Positions 54,685 through 64,000 of a stretch of DNA of 64,000 nucleotides are shown piece after piece. Positions within the stretch are counted from its first letter, which is position 1; the number at the start of each line of letters is the position of its first letter. The notes beneath the pieces are model-generated. The model ran no database searches. It worked only from the letters and a program-made list of their open reading frames with translations, and was not told the origin of the DNA. This DNA is from Flavipsychrobacter stenotrophus. Lineage in GTDB: Bacteria; Bacteroidota; Bacteroidia; Chitinophagales; Chitinophagaceae. Location of the stretch: contig NZ_PPSL01000010.1 in the NCBI RefSeq assembly GCF_002954265.1, forward strand, positions 1 through 64,000, read 5' to 3'. Both the position numbers and the translations under genes were made by a program.

Positions 54685-56535
54685 TCATATTTTAAATACA
54701 TTACCATGACCGAACAAATCTTTCGCTTTTTGAATCACTTCAGATTTAGGATCATGATAAAATACTATTAGTTTTTCTTTTGCCCTTGTGCAGCAAACAT
54801 AAAATATTTTTTGAGTTCGTTCTAAAACGCTTTGTGTGCCTTGGTCTAAAAATAGGTATTCAAAATTATAATCGTTCCATCTACCATTATCTAAAACTAC
54901 AAATACATTGTCAAATTCTGAACCTTTAATATTGTGTTGTGTTGAAAAAGGAGTGTAGCCTTCTACGTAGTCATGTAGATTGCAGAACTCTTGATATTTG
55001 ACCTTCTTTACCCGATTGAATACATATTCCTTCTCTTCAAGGAACTCAAATAAAGAATCGCTTTTAGGCCATATTTTGGAACTGTCGGCAAAATCAATAA
55101 CGTCTTCAATGGAACGGTCTTTCATGCCTTTAAGGACGTTAATTGCTTCCCTTAAATCAATTTTATCTTGTATTGATGTTACCTTATAGCCATTAGCTCT
55201 TATGAATTCGTTGTACTTGCTCTGCTCATATAAAAAAATACATTCTTGGATATGAAAGAGATGTTTTATCAGACCGTCTCTCTTAGAGCCTTTCTTTCTC
55301 TCTTCTTCTTCTGTACCTTTTTTATTTCCAATAAGTTGGTCTTTGTCCAGATAAAGCCGCCTTACCTTTTCAAAAGGTAAATCTTTCAACTCATTATATA
55401 AATCAGGATAGTTTCTAAGAATAACGTCTTTTTTAAGTTCTCGCTGCCTGTTTCTGAGTGGAACTAAATCAACTATAGCATCAAAAGACTGAGTTTCATC
55501 TATCGCTAGATTATCTCTTTTGATACGGGCGATGATTTCGCTCTTTAGGCCTAAGATAGGGTCTCTATCGTAAATAGCCATTAACTCAAGGAAACCCGCT
55601 TTGGGTGCAATAAGATTATGAGTTAGATATAGTTCTTTTGTTTCCTTAGAATCCTTAAAATTCCAACCATTAAAATATTCCGTTTCCTTAATTGCTGTAA
55701 AATCAGCATTATCTGAATACAAAAATTTGATCGAACCATTCTTATTATAATTCATTGCATTTTCATCGTCAGCAGGTTTTTGCCTTATCTTATCAATCCT
55801 TAGTTTATTTGCTAAATCGATAACAACTTTAGGGTTGCGTCTATTATCTTCTTTTAATACTTCTTTTACTACTCCAGAATTGACATAACTTACGATGTTT
55901 CCTACTGTGCCGTCATAGATAGATTGCATAGAGTCACCAAAAAAACCGATGATATTTTTTTTCTTGGACTTTTGTAGATAATCTAGCAATATCCTTATGA
56001 CCTCCGCTGCCGTATCTTGGTATTCATCAATAAGAATATATTGGTACTTGTCTTTTAAGATGTCCGACAATAGTGGATAGGTTGCAAACATATATTCAGA
56101 CAGCGCAATTACTTCATCGTGGGAAATTATTCCATCTTTTACTTTTCGCCATTCTTTATACTCAACCGCCTTATTTTTCAAGTAATTTAAGTTAATATCT
56201 TCACCGCTTGAGTCTACAATTTTTTCTGAACTAATCAGTTCGACAAGCGACTCCTTTAAGTTTTTTTGAAATGTTTTGATATTATCCCAAAGAAAATCAT
56301 GAATTGTTGATACTCTTAAATTCTCAAAACGGACTCGTGAATTAATTTCTTTAACAGCAACGTTCGTATATGTAATACACGCTACGTTTGCTTTTGGATT
56401 TAACTCAAATATTCGCTTTAGTACCTGAACTAAAGAATATGTCTTGCCGCTTCCTGCACCACCGCTCAGCAAGAAGTTTTCTCCTTTGGAAACATGGTAG
56501 AAGATTTCTTCAATTACTCCTAATTTTTCAGCCAT
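54685..56535 (-). CDS. gajB: Gabija-like GajB, UvrD/Rep-type helicase
   Basis: A 616-residue superfamily 1 helicase. Motif I GGAGSGKT (25-32), Ia ITYTNVAVKEI, motif II LIDEYQDTA, III GFFGDSMQSIYDG, V TQHNIKGSEFDNV and VI VCCTRAKEKL are all visible. In Gabija the helicase-like subunit accompanies the OLD-type nuclease GajA and is required for phage defence. The start codon overlaps the gajA end by 16 bases, so the two are co-translated. The size is somewhat larger than the about 500 residues of the Bacillus prototype, with extra helical sequence at 380-480. Confidence 0.85.
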   Translation of the reverse strand: MAEKLGVIEEIFYHVSKGENFLLSGGAGSGKTYSLVQVLKRIFELNPKANVACITYTNVAVKEINSRVRFENLRVSTIHDFLWDNIKTFQKNLKESLVELISSEKIVDSSGEDINLNYLKNKAVEYKEWRKVKDGIISHDEVIALSEYMFATYPLLSDILKDKYQYILIDEYQDTAAEVIRILLDYLQKSKKKNIIGFFGDSMQSIYDGTVGNIVSYVNSGVVKEVLKEDNRRNPKVVIDLANKLRIDKIRQKPADDENAMNYNKNGSIKFLYSDNADFTAIKETEYFNGWNFKDSKETKELYLTHNLIAPKAGFLELMAIYDRDPILGLKSEIIARIKRDNLAIDETQSFDAIVDLVPLRNRQRELKKDVILRNYPDLYNELKDLPFEKVRRLYLDKDQLIGNKKGTEEEERKKGSKRDGLIKHLFHIQECIFLYEQSKYNEFIRANGYKVTSIQDKIDLREAINVLKGMKDRSIEDVIDFADSSKIWPKSDSLFEFLEEKEYVFNRVKKVKYQEFCNLHDYVEGYTPFSTQHNIKGSEFDNVFVVLDNGRWNDYNFEYLFLDQGTQSVLERTQKIFYVCCTRAKEKLIVFYHDPKSEVIQKAKDLFGHGNVFKI

Positions 56536-58691
56536 AGCAATCCGTCTTTTATGTATCCAGGAATTTGCCAGTTTTTGAACTTTTCATCACTATGGAACAG
56601 AGTGTCCAGAGCAAAAACGGTCTTTTTATCAATGCATTCATCAGCTAAACTATAGGCATCAATTGTTGCGTCATCAAAGTACTTTCTATTTTTTAAACTT
56701 ATAAAATTGTCCTTGTGCTTATTTATAAATTCCCTGTTCAAATGAATAAACGAGTCTTCAAAACTACGAGCATTATATTCTAATTCCGGCATCTGGTAGG
56801 CGATGAAAAGTTGTCCACTAGCATCTTTAGCCCATTTCCCGCCTTTCTTTTTTAAGGTTTTTATTGTAAGCCTTGAATAATCATTAAAGACCTTTAATGC
56901 GTAAAAGAAATTAAGCGCCGAATTTGTTGTTAGACTACCTTCTACAACCCTGCACTTTTCTATCAATTCCTTTTCCTTTCCGTCTTTTGTTGTTTTTACA
57001 GTTCCATCCTTTTCGGTTGCCGTTACTTTTTTGCAAGAGTCTAAGTCTGTAATTATTAATGTTTTTATACCTAAGAAATCAATGAATTTTTCGAAAACAT
57101 GAGAATATGCTCCTACTTCAACAATAGAAATATTTTGAGAAAGTAATGGTATTTGTGTCATATCGGAACACTCAATATCCAGCTTTTTCATAATTGCAGG
57201 CACTAGTATTCGCTCAGTATCACCTTCGATAAATATCGCCTTATCTGCAAAGAATAACTCAGTTCTGTTAAGCGTTAAATATTGCTTTAAAAACTGATAA
57301 TCCTTCGGGTCTTCAGCCGTGTATTCCTCTTGCAAATTTTTCAGGTTTTTTGCAATAACGGAATTGATGTTTTTCCGATAGAAATATTTTATATCATCAA
57401 AATCACACTCAGTAGTTATACAAGACGAATGCGTAGTAATAATTGTTTGGAGATTAAACCTAATACCATCATCCAAGCCATAACTCGCATCCGACAAAAT
57501 TGATTTTATATTCTTTATGAAGACATATTGCATTTGTGGGTGCGTATGAGCTTCAGGCTCTTCAATGAATAGCAGGTTGATATCTGCCGGCACTTCATCT
57601 TTTATTTTAGTTTTCTTAAAATCATTAAGTAGTACTTCTATTTCAAAAATCATAGCAATTAGATTCATATACCCAAGGCCATTGTAATCCTCTGGCAAAG
57701 AATGTTCATCGTTATGCTTATACATTACGGTAGTATTATTGCTGAGAAGGTTTTTCTCCTCAAGAGATGAAATTATCATGAGCTTAGATTCATCCTTTTT
57801 AACTCCGCCAAATTTCCTCACCTTATTAATTACGTGCTCAAAAAGCTCACCATAAACCTTATTGAGTTTTTCATCTGTTTCACTTAATTCATTTTGAAGT
57901 TGAGCAATATTTTCTAGTTCATTTTCTGCGTTGGAAATTTTATCATAGTATTTTGATGACATTTTGGACAGGGTTTTATCGGATTCCCTTGAAAAGCCGC
58001 TTTCATTTGCAACATCTCTTTTTGCCTTTATCCTTTTGAAATTTATTATTTTTTCAATTTGAACTTTCTCTTTCTGCAAATCGATGTAATTCGTTTCATT
58101 ATTAAATTCCAAAGCATACTTCTGTATCTTAAAGTAATCTCCATGATGCTTTTTTAGAAAATATATGATGTCCTTTTTGCGATGCACTTCCTCTTTTAGT
58201 TTTTTCCTGCTTTTTTCAGGTACCTTTTCTTCTTCAAATTTCTTAGCCAGATATTTATCAATAGTTGTCTTAAACGCACTAAAATCGGCCTTTAGTTTAT
58301 GGAAGTGTTCTTCACTTAGTGAATATTCAAAAGAAAGAATGGCGGTCTTTACATCTGGGTCTAAGTCAAGCATTATTAAGCTTACGTTTGTTAGATTGTC
58401 GCCTTCATTATATTCAATATATAGCTTCAGATTTATACTGAAGTCTTCAAGATTAGGCTCTGCTTCTGAATCATCAATAATTTTTTTAAGCTCATGCTGG
58501 CTAACGAGGTTTAAGTCATCAAAGGTGAACTTATTGGCATTTTCAATATTAAGAAACCTTTCTAGTAATGAAAGAAAAGAAGTTTTTCCACAATTATTCT
58601 TGCCAATTACGAGAGATAAAATGTCCTCTAAATCTATCGTCATATCTTTAAGTAAACGATAGTTGCTTATTTTAATTTTCTTGATTTTCAT
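56520..58691 (-). CDS. gajA: Gabija-like GajA, OLD-type ATPase with Toprim nuclease domain
   Basis: A 723-residue class 2 OLD protein. The N-terminal ABC-type ATPase has Walker A GKNNCGKT (30-37), Walker B LLFIEEPEAHTHPQ and the H-loop ITTHSS, interrupted by a long charged coiled coil (about 150-290). The C-terminal Toprim domain has E489 (FIEGDTERIL) and D549/D551 (IITDLDS), the metal ligands of a nicking nuclease. The neighbouring helicase supports the Gabija assignment; class 1 OLD proteins stand alone. The prototype GajA is about 578 residues, the difference being mostly the insert and the C-terminus. Confidence 0.87.
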   Translation of the reverse strand: MKIKKIKISNYRLLKDMTIDLEDILSLVIGKNNCGKTSFLSLLERFLNIENANKFTFDDLNLVSQHELKKIIDDSEAEPNLEDFSINLKLYIEYNEGDNLTNVSLIMLDLDPDVKTAILSFEYSLSEEHFHKLKADFSAFKTTIDKYLAKKFEEEKVPEKSRKKLKEEVHRKKDIIYFLKKHHGDYFKIQKYALEFNNETNYIDLQKEKVQIEKIINFKRIKAKRDVANESGFSRESDKTLSKMSSKYYDKISNAENELENIAQLQNELSETDEKLNKVYGELFEHVINKVRKFGGVKKDESKLMIISSLEEKNLLSNNTTVMYKHNDEHSLPEDYNGLGYMNLIAMIFEIEVLLNDFKKTKIKDEVPADINLLFIEEPEAHTHPQMQYVFIKNIKSILSDASYGLDDGIRFNLQTIITTHSSCITTECDFDDIKYFYRKNINSVIAKNLKNLQEEYTAEDPKDYQFLKQYLTLNRTELFFADKAIFIEGDTERILVPAIMKKLDIECSDMTQIPLLSQNISIVEVGAYSHVFEKFIDFLGIKTLIITDLDSCKKVTATEKDGTVKTTKDGKEKELIEKCRVVEGSLTTNSALNFFYALKVFNDYSRLTIKTLKKKGGKWAKDASGQLFIAYQMPELEYNARSFEDSFIHLNREFINKHKDNFISLKNRKYFDDATIDAYSLADECIDKKTVFALDTLFHSDEKFKNWQIPGYIKDGLLWLKN

Positions 58692-58720
58692 GCCTGATGA
58701 TTTGGCTGTTATTAACGCCT

Positions 58721-58765
58721 TTTAAACGAGTTTATTACTACAGCACGTAATGTAAAGCGTTTAAA
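58721..58765. promoter_or_regulatory. Imperfect dyad between gajA and the kinase-like gene
   Basis: TTTAAACG (58721-58728) and CGTTTAAA (58758-58765) pair exactly. Inner TTATTAC and GTAAT extend the dyad. It lies in the 131-base divergent intergenic region, so one regulator could control both units. Confidence 0.5.
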
Positions 58766-58822
58766 TGATATATTTACCCGTATAAACACTGTATTTTTTC
58801 TTATTTAAAAAAGGGTTTAAAA

Positions 58823-59548
58823 ATGATTGATGAACAGATAAAATCGGGTAACAAAACATATACGGTAATCAGGTTACTTGCTGAGGAAGGAAGGCCTAAC
58901 GCAAACGTATATTTATGCCAAGATGAAGCTGGACAAAAGTTTGTAGCTAAACATTTTTACGGCACTTCTCCCAGTGCGGTAGTAGGATTGAGTGTGCATA
59001 ACCATTATGGAAGAAGGCGAGACGGAAGCCAAACTGTGTTTAATGAAATTCAAAAATGTCATTCGTATGATTTTATAGTAAAGCATATCGAGCGGCTGCA
59101 TTTTAAAGGAAAATGGTTAATTATACTTGAGTATATAGACGGTGAAATGTTGGGCGACTTTATACGGAAGACCCTCAAAACAGACATTGAACTCGTAAAG
59201 AGATGTATTAAGAACTTAGCTGAGACTTTGAGTCAGTGGCATAACAACGGCTTTGCGCACGGCGACCCCCATCTAAACAATGCCATGGTTCAACCAAATA
59301 ACAATCACTCAGTAAAGCTTATAGACTACAGCCAAATTCATCATGACGATTTCCAGTATTGTCGTGAATACGATTGTTTTGCTTCTAATAAAAACAGGAG
59401 AATAACAGAAGACTTAGAGAATGACTTTAACGGCAAAATTGGCGAGGGGTTTAGATACGAACTTCTATGCATGGATGAAGAACTAGGCTTAGACACAATG
59501 CTGACAACCTCATTTGATATTCAGTATAAAAATTCGCATCAAGTATAG
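58823..59548 (+). CDS. Small protein-kinase-like protein
   Basis: A 241-residue protein with a minimal kinase core. VAKHF gives the ATP lysine K43. FAHGDPHLNN supplies the catalytic loop with D148, H150 and N153, and LIDYS gives D168 in place of DFG. HGDxHxxN is typical of ABC1/RIO/APH-type kinases rather than of Hanks kinases. The C-terminal lobe is short. It diverges from gajA and ends three bases before the end of the R-M gene on the other strand. Its target is unknown; phosphorylation of a defence protein is a possibility only. Confidence 0.7.
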   Translation: MIDEQIKSGNKTYTVIRLLAEEGRPNANVYLCQDEAGQKFVAKHFYGTSPSAVVGLSVHNHYGRRRDGSQTVFNEIQKCHSYDFIVKHIERLHFKGKWLIILEYIDGEMLGDFIRKTLKTDIELVKRCIKNLAETLSQWHNNGFAHGDPHLNNAMVQPNNNHSVKLIDYSQIHHDDFQYCREYDCFASNKNRRITEDLENDFNGKIGEGFRYELLCMDEELGLDTMLTTSFDIQYKNSHQV

Positions 59549-59551
59549 TAT

Positions 59552-62500
59552 TTACTTCTTGTCGGTTTTTCTTAAAAGTTCATATGCGGAAATATGTTGC
59601 ATTAAAATATTATCACCAATGATTCGGATCTTATCAATTAATGTGTTCCTTTCTACAAATGAGTTTTCCATATGGGCTTCTTTGCAAAGCTTTGCTAGTT
59701 GAACGTGTTGAAGGTTAGATTTTTCGAAACCCGCTAAATTCATATGTTTAAAAATATCACCGACCTGAATTGAAATATTATGGCTTTCTACAAACTCTTT
59801 TACAATCGTTGAATTTAGTAAGCCACAAAGATAATATGCAGGTAATTCCTCCTTAAAATCCACAAAAAATATCTTGTGGTCTGGCACAAAAGGGCGTGAG
59901 CCAATTAGTGGTACGTTAGCCGAGCCTGCTACGGCAGAACAAAAGTTACCGGATTGCTCTGCCCATACTACCTTGAATGGTGAAAATGTATAGTCTCCAA
60001 CATTATATATGGCATAATATGGCGCATTTGGCATTCTCTTTGAATACGTTGAGCGGGCTTCTAATGAAGATTTATATGCCTGAAAGTATTTTCGCAAATT
60101 TGGCTGATTTGCATCGACCTCTGCGGCAGCGGCCAGATAGTTCTCTTTTCTAATCCCTAAATTAGGCACAATAGCAAAAAGGCCATGAGTAGGATTAAAA
60201 TAACATGCTTGGAAATCAGATGCACCTTTCAAAAGCGGATAAAGATTTTGTGGCTCAATCCAAAAAGTCTTAGGTTTACCTATATCTCTTTTGCCTGCAT
60301 CGGGGCGTGTAGTTATTTCAACCAGTCCGTTTGCAGCATTTTGACCTGTGATTGAAAGAAAATATAGGCCATTCAAATCGGCCGTTATTCCTTTTCGCCC
60401 TTGAACCCATTTACATGGACTACTAAGAGCACGAATTACTTCAAAGCGCCCTTTGCTCAAAATAGCCCACGGACTACCATCGCCACCGACGGGTGTGGCT
60501 TCCTTCGAAACGATATCCACTCTTGCCAAAGCTTCACTTTTTGTTATGTGTGGAGGAATAGCTTTGGTGAAACCTTTAGCAGCATTCCATACTCTATATG
60601 GCACCGGATATTTAGGTGCTCCAGTTTGCTTTTTAAACACAGCCACGGCTGTTTTGTTTGCTGCATTAGGAAACGGCTTTAACGCTTTAAGATCATCAAT
60701 TCTTAGAGGAACTAAACGTTGGGTAGAATTGATATTGAATTTTCTAAAACCCTCAGACGAAGGTGACTGAAAATGAGTCTGGGTTATAACAAATACTAAC
60801 TTTCCACCTGGCTTAAGCCATTTGTCGGCGGCAGTATATGTTATCATTCCTGATATATCTAATTCATTTCCACCATTGTATGGCGTACTAGAAAATATTT
60901 CGTAGCCTTCACACATAGGCTTTACCCTTTCCCTATAAGCCGAAGGTAGCTTAGACCATCTAACCCATGGAGGATTCCCAATAACAACATCAAACTCGCC
61001 TGCTGTGGCAGACCAAAAGAAGTTGCGCACGATACGGAACCATATACCATTCCAATTTTTGCGGTGTAAGTTTAGTACTTGATCATATGTAATTCGAAGA
61101 GGAGAATCCCATTCTATTTGTGTGGTTGCAGTTAGGAGATTACGTTGTTGTAGAATTCGCTTACAATCATCAAATTCAATATTATCTTCCACTTGTTCAC
61201 CCATAACCTGAAACACACCATCAAGTAGAATTCTATTAAATGCTAATTCAGCAGGCAAGACAATTTTTAAGTTGGCTATCTGGCTACCAATTGAATACTC
61301 GACAATATTTTCATCTATACTAGGATTTCGAGCGGGGGAATATACAGCATCAGCTAAAAGCACCGGTACTTCAAAAGAAGTCCCAGGAACTGCACGTAAT
61401 AAATCGGCAACAGAGATCAGGAAATTTGTGCGTGAAGATTGGACTGCTAGAGGGTTCAAGTCAAATCCCCAAACTGTTTTAGCCAACATCTCTAACGTTT
61501 CAGCAGGGCCAAGTTCTTTTTCTTCTGCAGCTCTTCTTTTTCTTTGAATCACTTCCCATAAGAATGAGCCGGAACCACAAGTTGGGTCCAGCACACGTAC
61601 ACTCAACCAGTCTTTAACATCTGCACAATCAACTGTGTACTCCACTAACCAGTCTGGCGTATAAAATTCCCCTAAACTTTTACGTAAAGTTTCTGGCACA
61701 AGATTTTGATAAAAATCACGGAGTACATCTCTCGAATTTTCTAGTCTATCTGTTCTATACAAAGATAGTTGCGCAAGAATATTCCTTATTGCGTCTGCGA
61801 CTTTCTTCATTCCCTTGCCCGTATAGACATCAAGGTACCAGCTAAAGATAGCTTCCTCAACAAATCCTTTTATACCTACAGCATCAAAGAAGCGACCGTG
61901 TTCAATATCTTCTTTGATTCTACGCACTAAAGTTTCGTCATCGGTCAATACAGCTAACTCTTGTGCGAATGCAGTGCCAGAAGTAAGTCCATGCGCTGCC
62001 ACAATCTCTGCCGCGAGAAGTTTAATCAGTAGTGAGTTATAGGTATGAATTACAAAAAGACAGGCAGGAATCCTATCTTCCTCTTTACCGTCGAACGTAA
62101 ATTTCAAGGTATTATCAATATCATATAGCTGCTCCTTTGATAAATCAGCCACTTGGCCATAAAGAGTTCTCCACTCTTCAAACAGCATTTGTATTTTGTG
62201 ATGTTCTTCACTGTTTATTGCTTCGGATAAAGCATCGGAAAGGGCTTGCATCATTTGAACGCCACGCAATGACGAATGACCAAAGTCTACTATTAGTGTA
62301 TCAGCAGTAACAGCTCTTCTTTTCGAAGAATTACAAGCCTCAATAACCATATTAAAAGTTATTGGTGAAATTGGCAGAAGATGCTGTGAAATTATTTCTC
62401 CGTCAATAACCTGGGCGAAGCATAAATGGGCGTTGTCAATCGCAATTCCAATATAATCGCTTTCGTGAATTTTCTCTAGATGTGCAGCTTTTAAAATATA

Positions 62501-62737
62501 TGGCAGAAGTCTGTGATTCATTGCTTCAATAAATGAAACACTTGTCTTATTTTTAAATTTCCCCGGCCCTTTGAACTCTATTATTACATTATTATAAGAA
62601 AGGTCTCGTTTACTTTGCTCTGCATCAAATTCTATACCAGTCGCCTTCTCTAACGCACTGACCCAAGCAATACGAACCTCTTCTTCATTTTTGCATTTCG
62701 CGAGCCTAGTAATAAGAGTTTGAAAGACATTCTGCAT
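59552..62737 (-). CDS. Single-chain restriction-modification enzyme, Eco57I/type IIG-like
   Basis: A 1061-residue protein. The N-terminal nuclease has a PD-(D/E)xK-like site (D45 and E54-x-K56 in NNVIIEFKGPGKF). Residues 300-350 form a helical spacer. The N6-adenine methylase has motif X GEFYTPDWLVEY (357-), motif I LDPTCGSGSF (383-392) and motif IV IGNPPW (N588-W591). A C-terminal target-recognition region fills the rest (about 700-1050). Such enzymes cut unmodified DNA and methylate their own site. There is no separate methylase or specificity subunit nearby, which fits a stand-alone enzyme. Its site cannot be read from sequence. Confidence 0.9.
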   Translation of the reverse strand: MQNVFQTLITRLAKCKNEEEVRIAWVSALEKATGIEFDAEQSKRDLSYNNVIIEFKGPGKFKNKTSVSFIEAMNHRLLPYILKAAHLEKIHESDYIGIAIDNAHLCFAQVIDGEIISQHLLPISPITFNMVIEACNSSKRRAVTADTLIVDFGHSSLRGVQMMQALSDALSEAINSEEHHKIQMLFEEWRTLYGQVADLSKEQLYDIDNTLKFTFDGKEEDRIPACLFVIHTYNSLLIKLLAAEIVAAHGLTSGTAFAQELAVLTDDETLVRRIKEDIEHGRFFDAVGIKGFVEEAIFSWYLDVYTGKGMKKVADAIRNILAQLSLYRTDRLENSRDVLRDFYQNLVPETLRKSLGEFYTPDWLVEYTVDCADVKDWLSVRVLDPTCGSGSFLWEVIQRKRRAAEEKELGPAETLEMLAKTVWGFDLNPLAVQSSRTNFLISVADLLRAVPGTSFEVPVLLADAVYSPARNPSIDENIVEYSIGSQIANLKIVLPAELAFNRILLDGVFQVMGEQVEDNIEFDDCKRILQQRNLLTATTQIEWDSPLRITYDQVLNLHRKNWNGIWFRIVRNFFWSATAGEFDVVIGNPPWVRWSKLPSAYRERVKPMCEGYEIFSSTPYNGGNELDISGMITYTAADKWLKPGGKLVFVITQTHFQSPSSEGFRKFNINSTQRLVPLRIDDLKALKPFPNAANKTAVAVFKKQTGAPKYPVPYRVWNAAKGFTKAIPPHITKSEALARVDIVSKEATPVGGDGSPWAILSKGRFEVIRALSSPCKWVQGRKGITADLNGLYFLSITGQNAANGLVEITTRPDAGKRDIGKPKTFWIEPQNLYPLLKGASDFQACYFNPTHGLFAIVPNLGIRKENYLAAAAEVDANQPNLRKYFQAYKSSLEARSTYSKRMPNAPYYAIYNVGDYTFSPFKVVWAEQSGNFCSAVAGSANVPLIGSRPFVPDHKIFFVDFKEELPAYYLCGLLNSTIVKEFVESHNISIQVGDIFKHMNLAGFEKSNLQHVQLAKLCKEAHMENSFVERNTLIDKIRIIGDNILMQHISAYELLRKTDKK

Positions 62738-62996
62738 AACTCAACGTAGTATTAATAATTAATATATTATTATTGAAAAAACCTCCAAATATTGGCAAAG
62801 GTGCAACTTAATTACTTAACAATGACGATACCTAAAACATAAAATCGCCTAAAAATATTCGATTTAAAGAGGAATATTTAAAAATATTTATTACTTTATA
62901 TTACCCAGAAAGCCGAGTATGCACCTTAATTTTACCGGCAACTTTGAAATATAGTTTTAATGTTACACGCTTTGCTGACTTATCAATTGTTTTCCT

Positions 62997-63361
62997 ATGA
63001 ATAACGGCGACATTTCATATATACTGCATTCACAGCCTTCCTTTCAAATGCTTAGGTTGCACAATGCAAAATGGGTTTTGCCTCACCTTAAAAATGATGA
63101 CATTGAAGAATTAGATGTCAATTGGATTCAGCGTCGCACATTGCCTTACGAAGAATGCGTAATGTTGATACTATTATGAGAAATTATGGCAGAATTTGAA
63201 AAAGGCGAAGATACAATTAGAAATTGATGGATATTCAAATGATGTTAACGACAAAGATGCAAGAGATTTTGAAAACCGCTGTCGAGTCTTCTTTGGTCCC
63301 AGGGTTAAGAAAGATATTGATTTTAGAGGCGCAAAAACATATTTTGCTTGAATCGGTCCCG
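62997..63361 (+). pseudogene. Broken unknown gene
   Basis: A 60-codon reading frame (start 62997, MNNGDISYILHSQPSFQML and onward, stop at 63179) is followed in another frame by coding-like sequence from about 63169 to 63351 (LWQNLKKAKIQLEIDGYSND, later FFGPRVKKDIDF), ending in TGA. Together they look like a small gene split by a frameshift. I recognise no family; the HNAKWVLPHL stretch slightly recalls DUF3375-like starts but is not enough to assign. The 259 bases before it (62738-62996) hold AT-rich sequence with inverted TTAATAAT-type repeats and the divergent R-M promoter. Confidence 0.4.
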
Positions 63362-63392
63362 GCTTAAGTAACTATTTTAAATTACCAAAATA

Positions 63393-64000
63393 ATGGAAAT
63401 TAAACGGATAATAGAATTGATTGACTTTGTTAGTTTAATATCTATAACCGAAGAAGATGTAACAACTCACGAGGAGAGGGAGTTAGGCGAATATAACGTG
63501 ATAGTGACTTACCGATATTTGGATAAGTCCTATACAACAAAAAAGCTTCATTACAAAGAGATTCACATGCAGGAAGATGTCGATGATGAAGAGAGTACCA
63601 CGGATTTTTTAGGTCACCCGGTGTACTGGTTGGATATTGAGAAGCATCTTTGGCCTAAGAAAATAGGAGAGGCGTCACTTGAAAAGATTGTAATACCGGA
63701 CATGATAAATGTGGGTGATACTGAATTCGAAAGCTTTCTAAAGTTACTTGCTAACGATAAGAACACTGGTAAAATTCAACAATTCACTGCAGAGGGGAAG
63801 TCATCAATGTTCGGCCGTAATCTCGAAACAAACAATCATTGGCATGACTTAGTTCTTTTGATTCAAGCAATAATTAACAGGGATGGCGATGAGCCGCCAA
63901 AAGAATATTTCAAGAGACTTGTATTTCAATGGAATCAGGATGGAAGTGGCAGAGTGTCATTGAAGAGAACTAATGGCAGATGGGCAATAATTGAAAATTT
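63393..64000 (+). CDS. Hypothetical protein, cut by the window end
   Basis: An open frame starts at ATG 63393 and continues through 202 codons to the window end. The product is acidic, soluble and without a signal peptide. The beginning (MEIKRIIELIDFVSLIS, then EYNVIVTYRYLDKSYTTKKL) suggests alternating strands and helices. I recognise no family. It follows a broken gene within the mobile element, and is kept because there is no stop over 600 bases and its composition is normal for a gene. Confidence 0.6.
   Translation, partial: MEIKRIIELIDFVSLISITEEDVTTHEERELGEYNVIVTYRYLDKSYTTKKLHYKEIHMQEDVDDEESTTDFLGHPVYWLDIEKHLWPKKIGEASLEKIVIPDMINVGDTEFESFLKLLANDKNTGKIQQFTAEGKSSMFGRNLETNNHWHDLVLLIQAIINRDGDEPPKEYFKRLVFQWNQDGSGRVSLKRTNGRWAIIEN

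Noticed and set aside
54685-58691. Class 1 OLD or RecBCD-like reading of the ATPase and helicase pair
   Set aside because: Overlap of an OLD-type ATPase/Toprim gene with a UvrD-like helicase gene fits Gabija (class 2 OLD) better; there are no RecB/RecC-sized proteins.
59552-62737. BREX PglX or DISARM methylase
   Set aside because: Size and methylase are compatible, but no pglZ, brxC/L, drmA/B or similar gene is seen nearby, and the N-terminus carries a possible nuclease site as in type IIG enzymes.

Overview
The window reads as a chromosome segment of a Bacteroidota bacterium, most likely of the Chitinophagaceae or a close relative. Supporting signs are two secreted metalloproteases and a third protein with type IX secretion (Por) C-terminal sorting domains, a Y_Y_Y/propeller sensor kinase, a TonB-dependent receptor with a carboxypeptidase-like N-terminal domain, many SPII lipoproteins, and -7 boxes of the Bacteroidota form TAnnTTTG placed very close to start codons. 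No species can be named from the sequence alone.

Layout. 1-580: the end of an unidentified gene and a palindromic intergenic repeat. 580-41,040: ordinary core genome: orphan propeller-type sensor kinase, small Cys/Lys-rich exported peptide, leucine dehydrogenase, two paralogous M43-like secreted proteases, the SRP RNA gene (ffs, minus strand near 11.2 kb), an M50 protease with TPRs, an Ig-like lipoprotein, an S9 peptidase, an ABC exporter pair, a degenerate receiver/PAS protein with a DUF1801 protein, 2-oxoglutarate dehydrogenase E1 (sucA), an S1/P1 nuclease, a cytoplasmic trypsin-like protease, ribF, a TPR glycosyltransferase-like membrane protein, divergent engB and ubiE, an AlkD-like gene, an ArsR regulator with a START-domain partner and a clear double operator, ricT with a long low-complexity tail, a secreted protein with a TonB receptor, and three two-component genes.

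41,300-47,730: a four-gene, overlapping minus-strand operon with the architecture of Wadjet (JetABCD, also called MksFEBG), an SMC-type defence system against plasmids: kleisin-like JetA, small JetB, 1226-residue SMC-like JetC and a Toprim nuclease JetD.

48,066-64,000: an integrated mobile element carrying a defence island. It begins at an initiator tRNA-Met gene whose 3' half is overlapped, antisense, by the end of a large serine recombinase. The last 13 codons and the stop codon of the recombinase are the complement of the tRNA. Inside follow an AbiE-type toxin-antitoxin pair with a dyad operator, two uncharacterised genes, a frameshifted metallophosphoesterase, a Gabija-like pair (OLD-type ATPase/Toprim nuclease with a UvrD-like helicase), a divergent small protein-kinase-like gene, a one-polypeptide restriction-modification enzyme (type IIG/Eco57I-like) and broken or partial unknown genes. 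No second copy of the tRNA end was seen, so the far end of the element probably lies beyond the window.

The defence functions (Wadjet, AbiE, Gabija-like, type IIG R-M) are family-based inferences from motifs. The best places for undescribed biology are the kinase-like gene facing the Gabija-like pair, the unknown genes at 52.4-54.5 kb, and the short JetD of the Wadjet-like operon.
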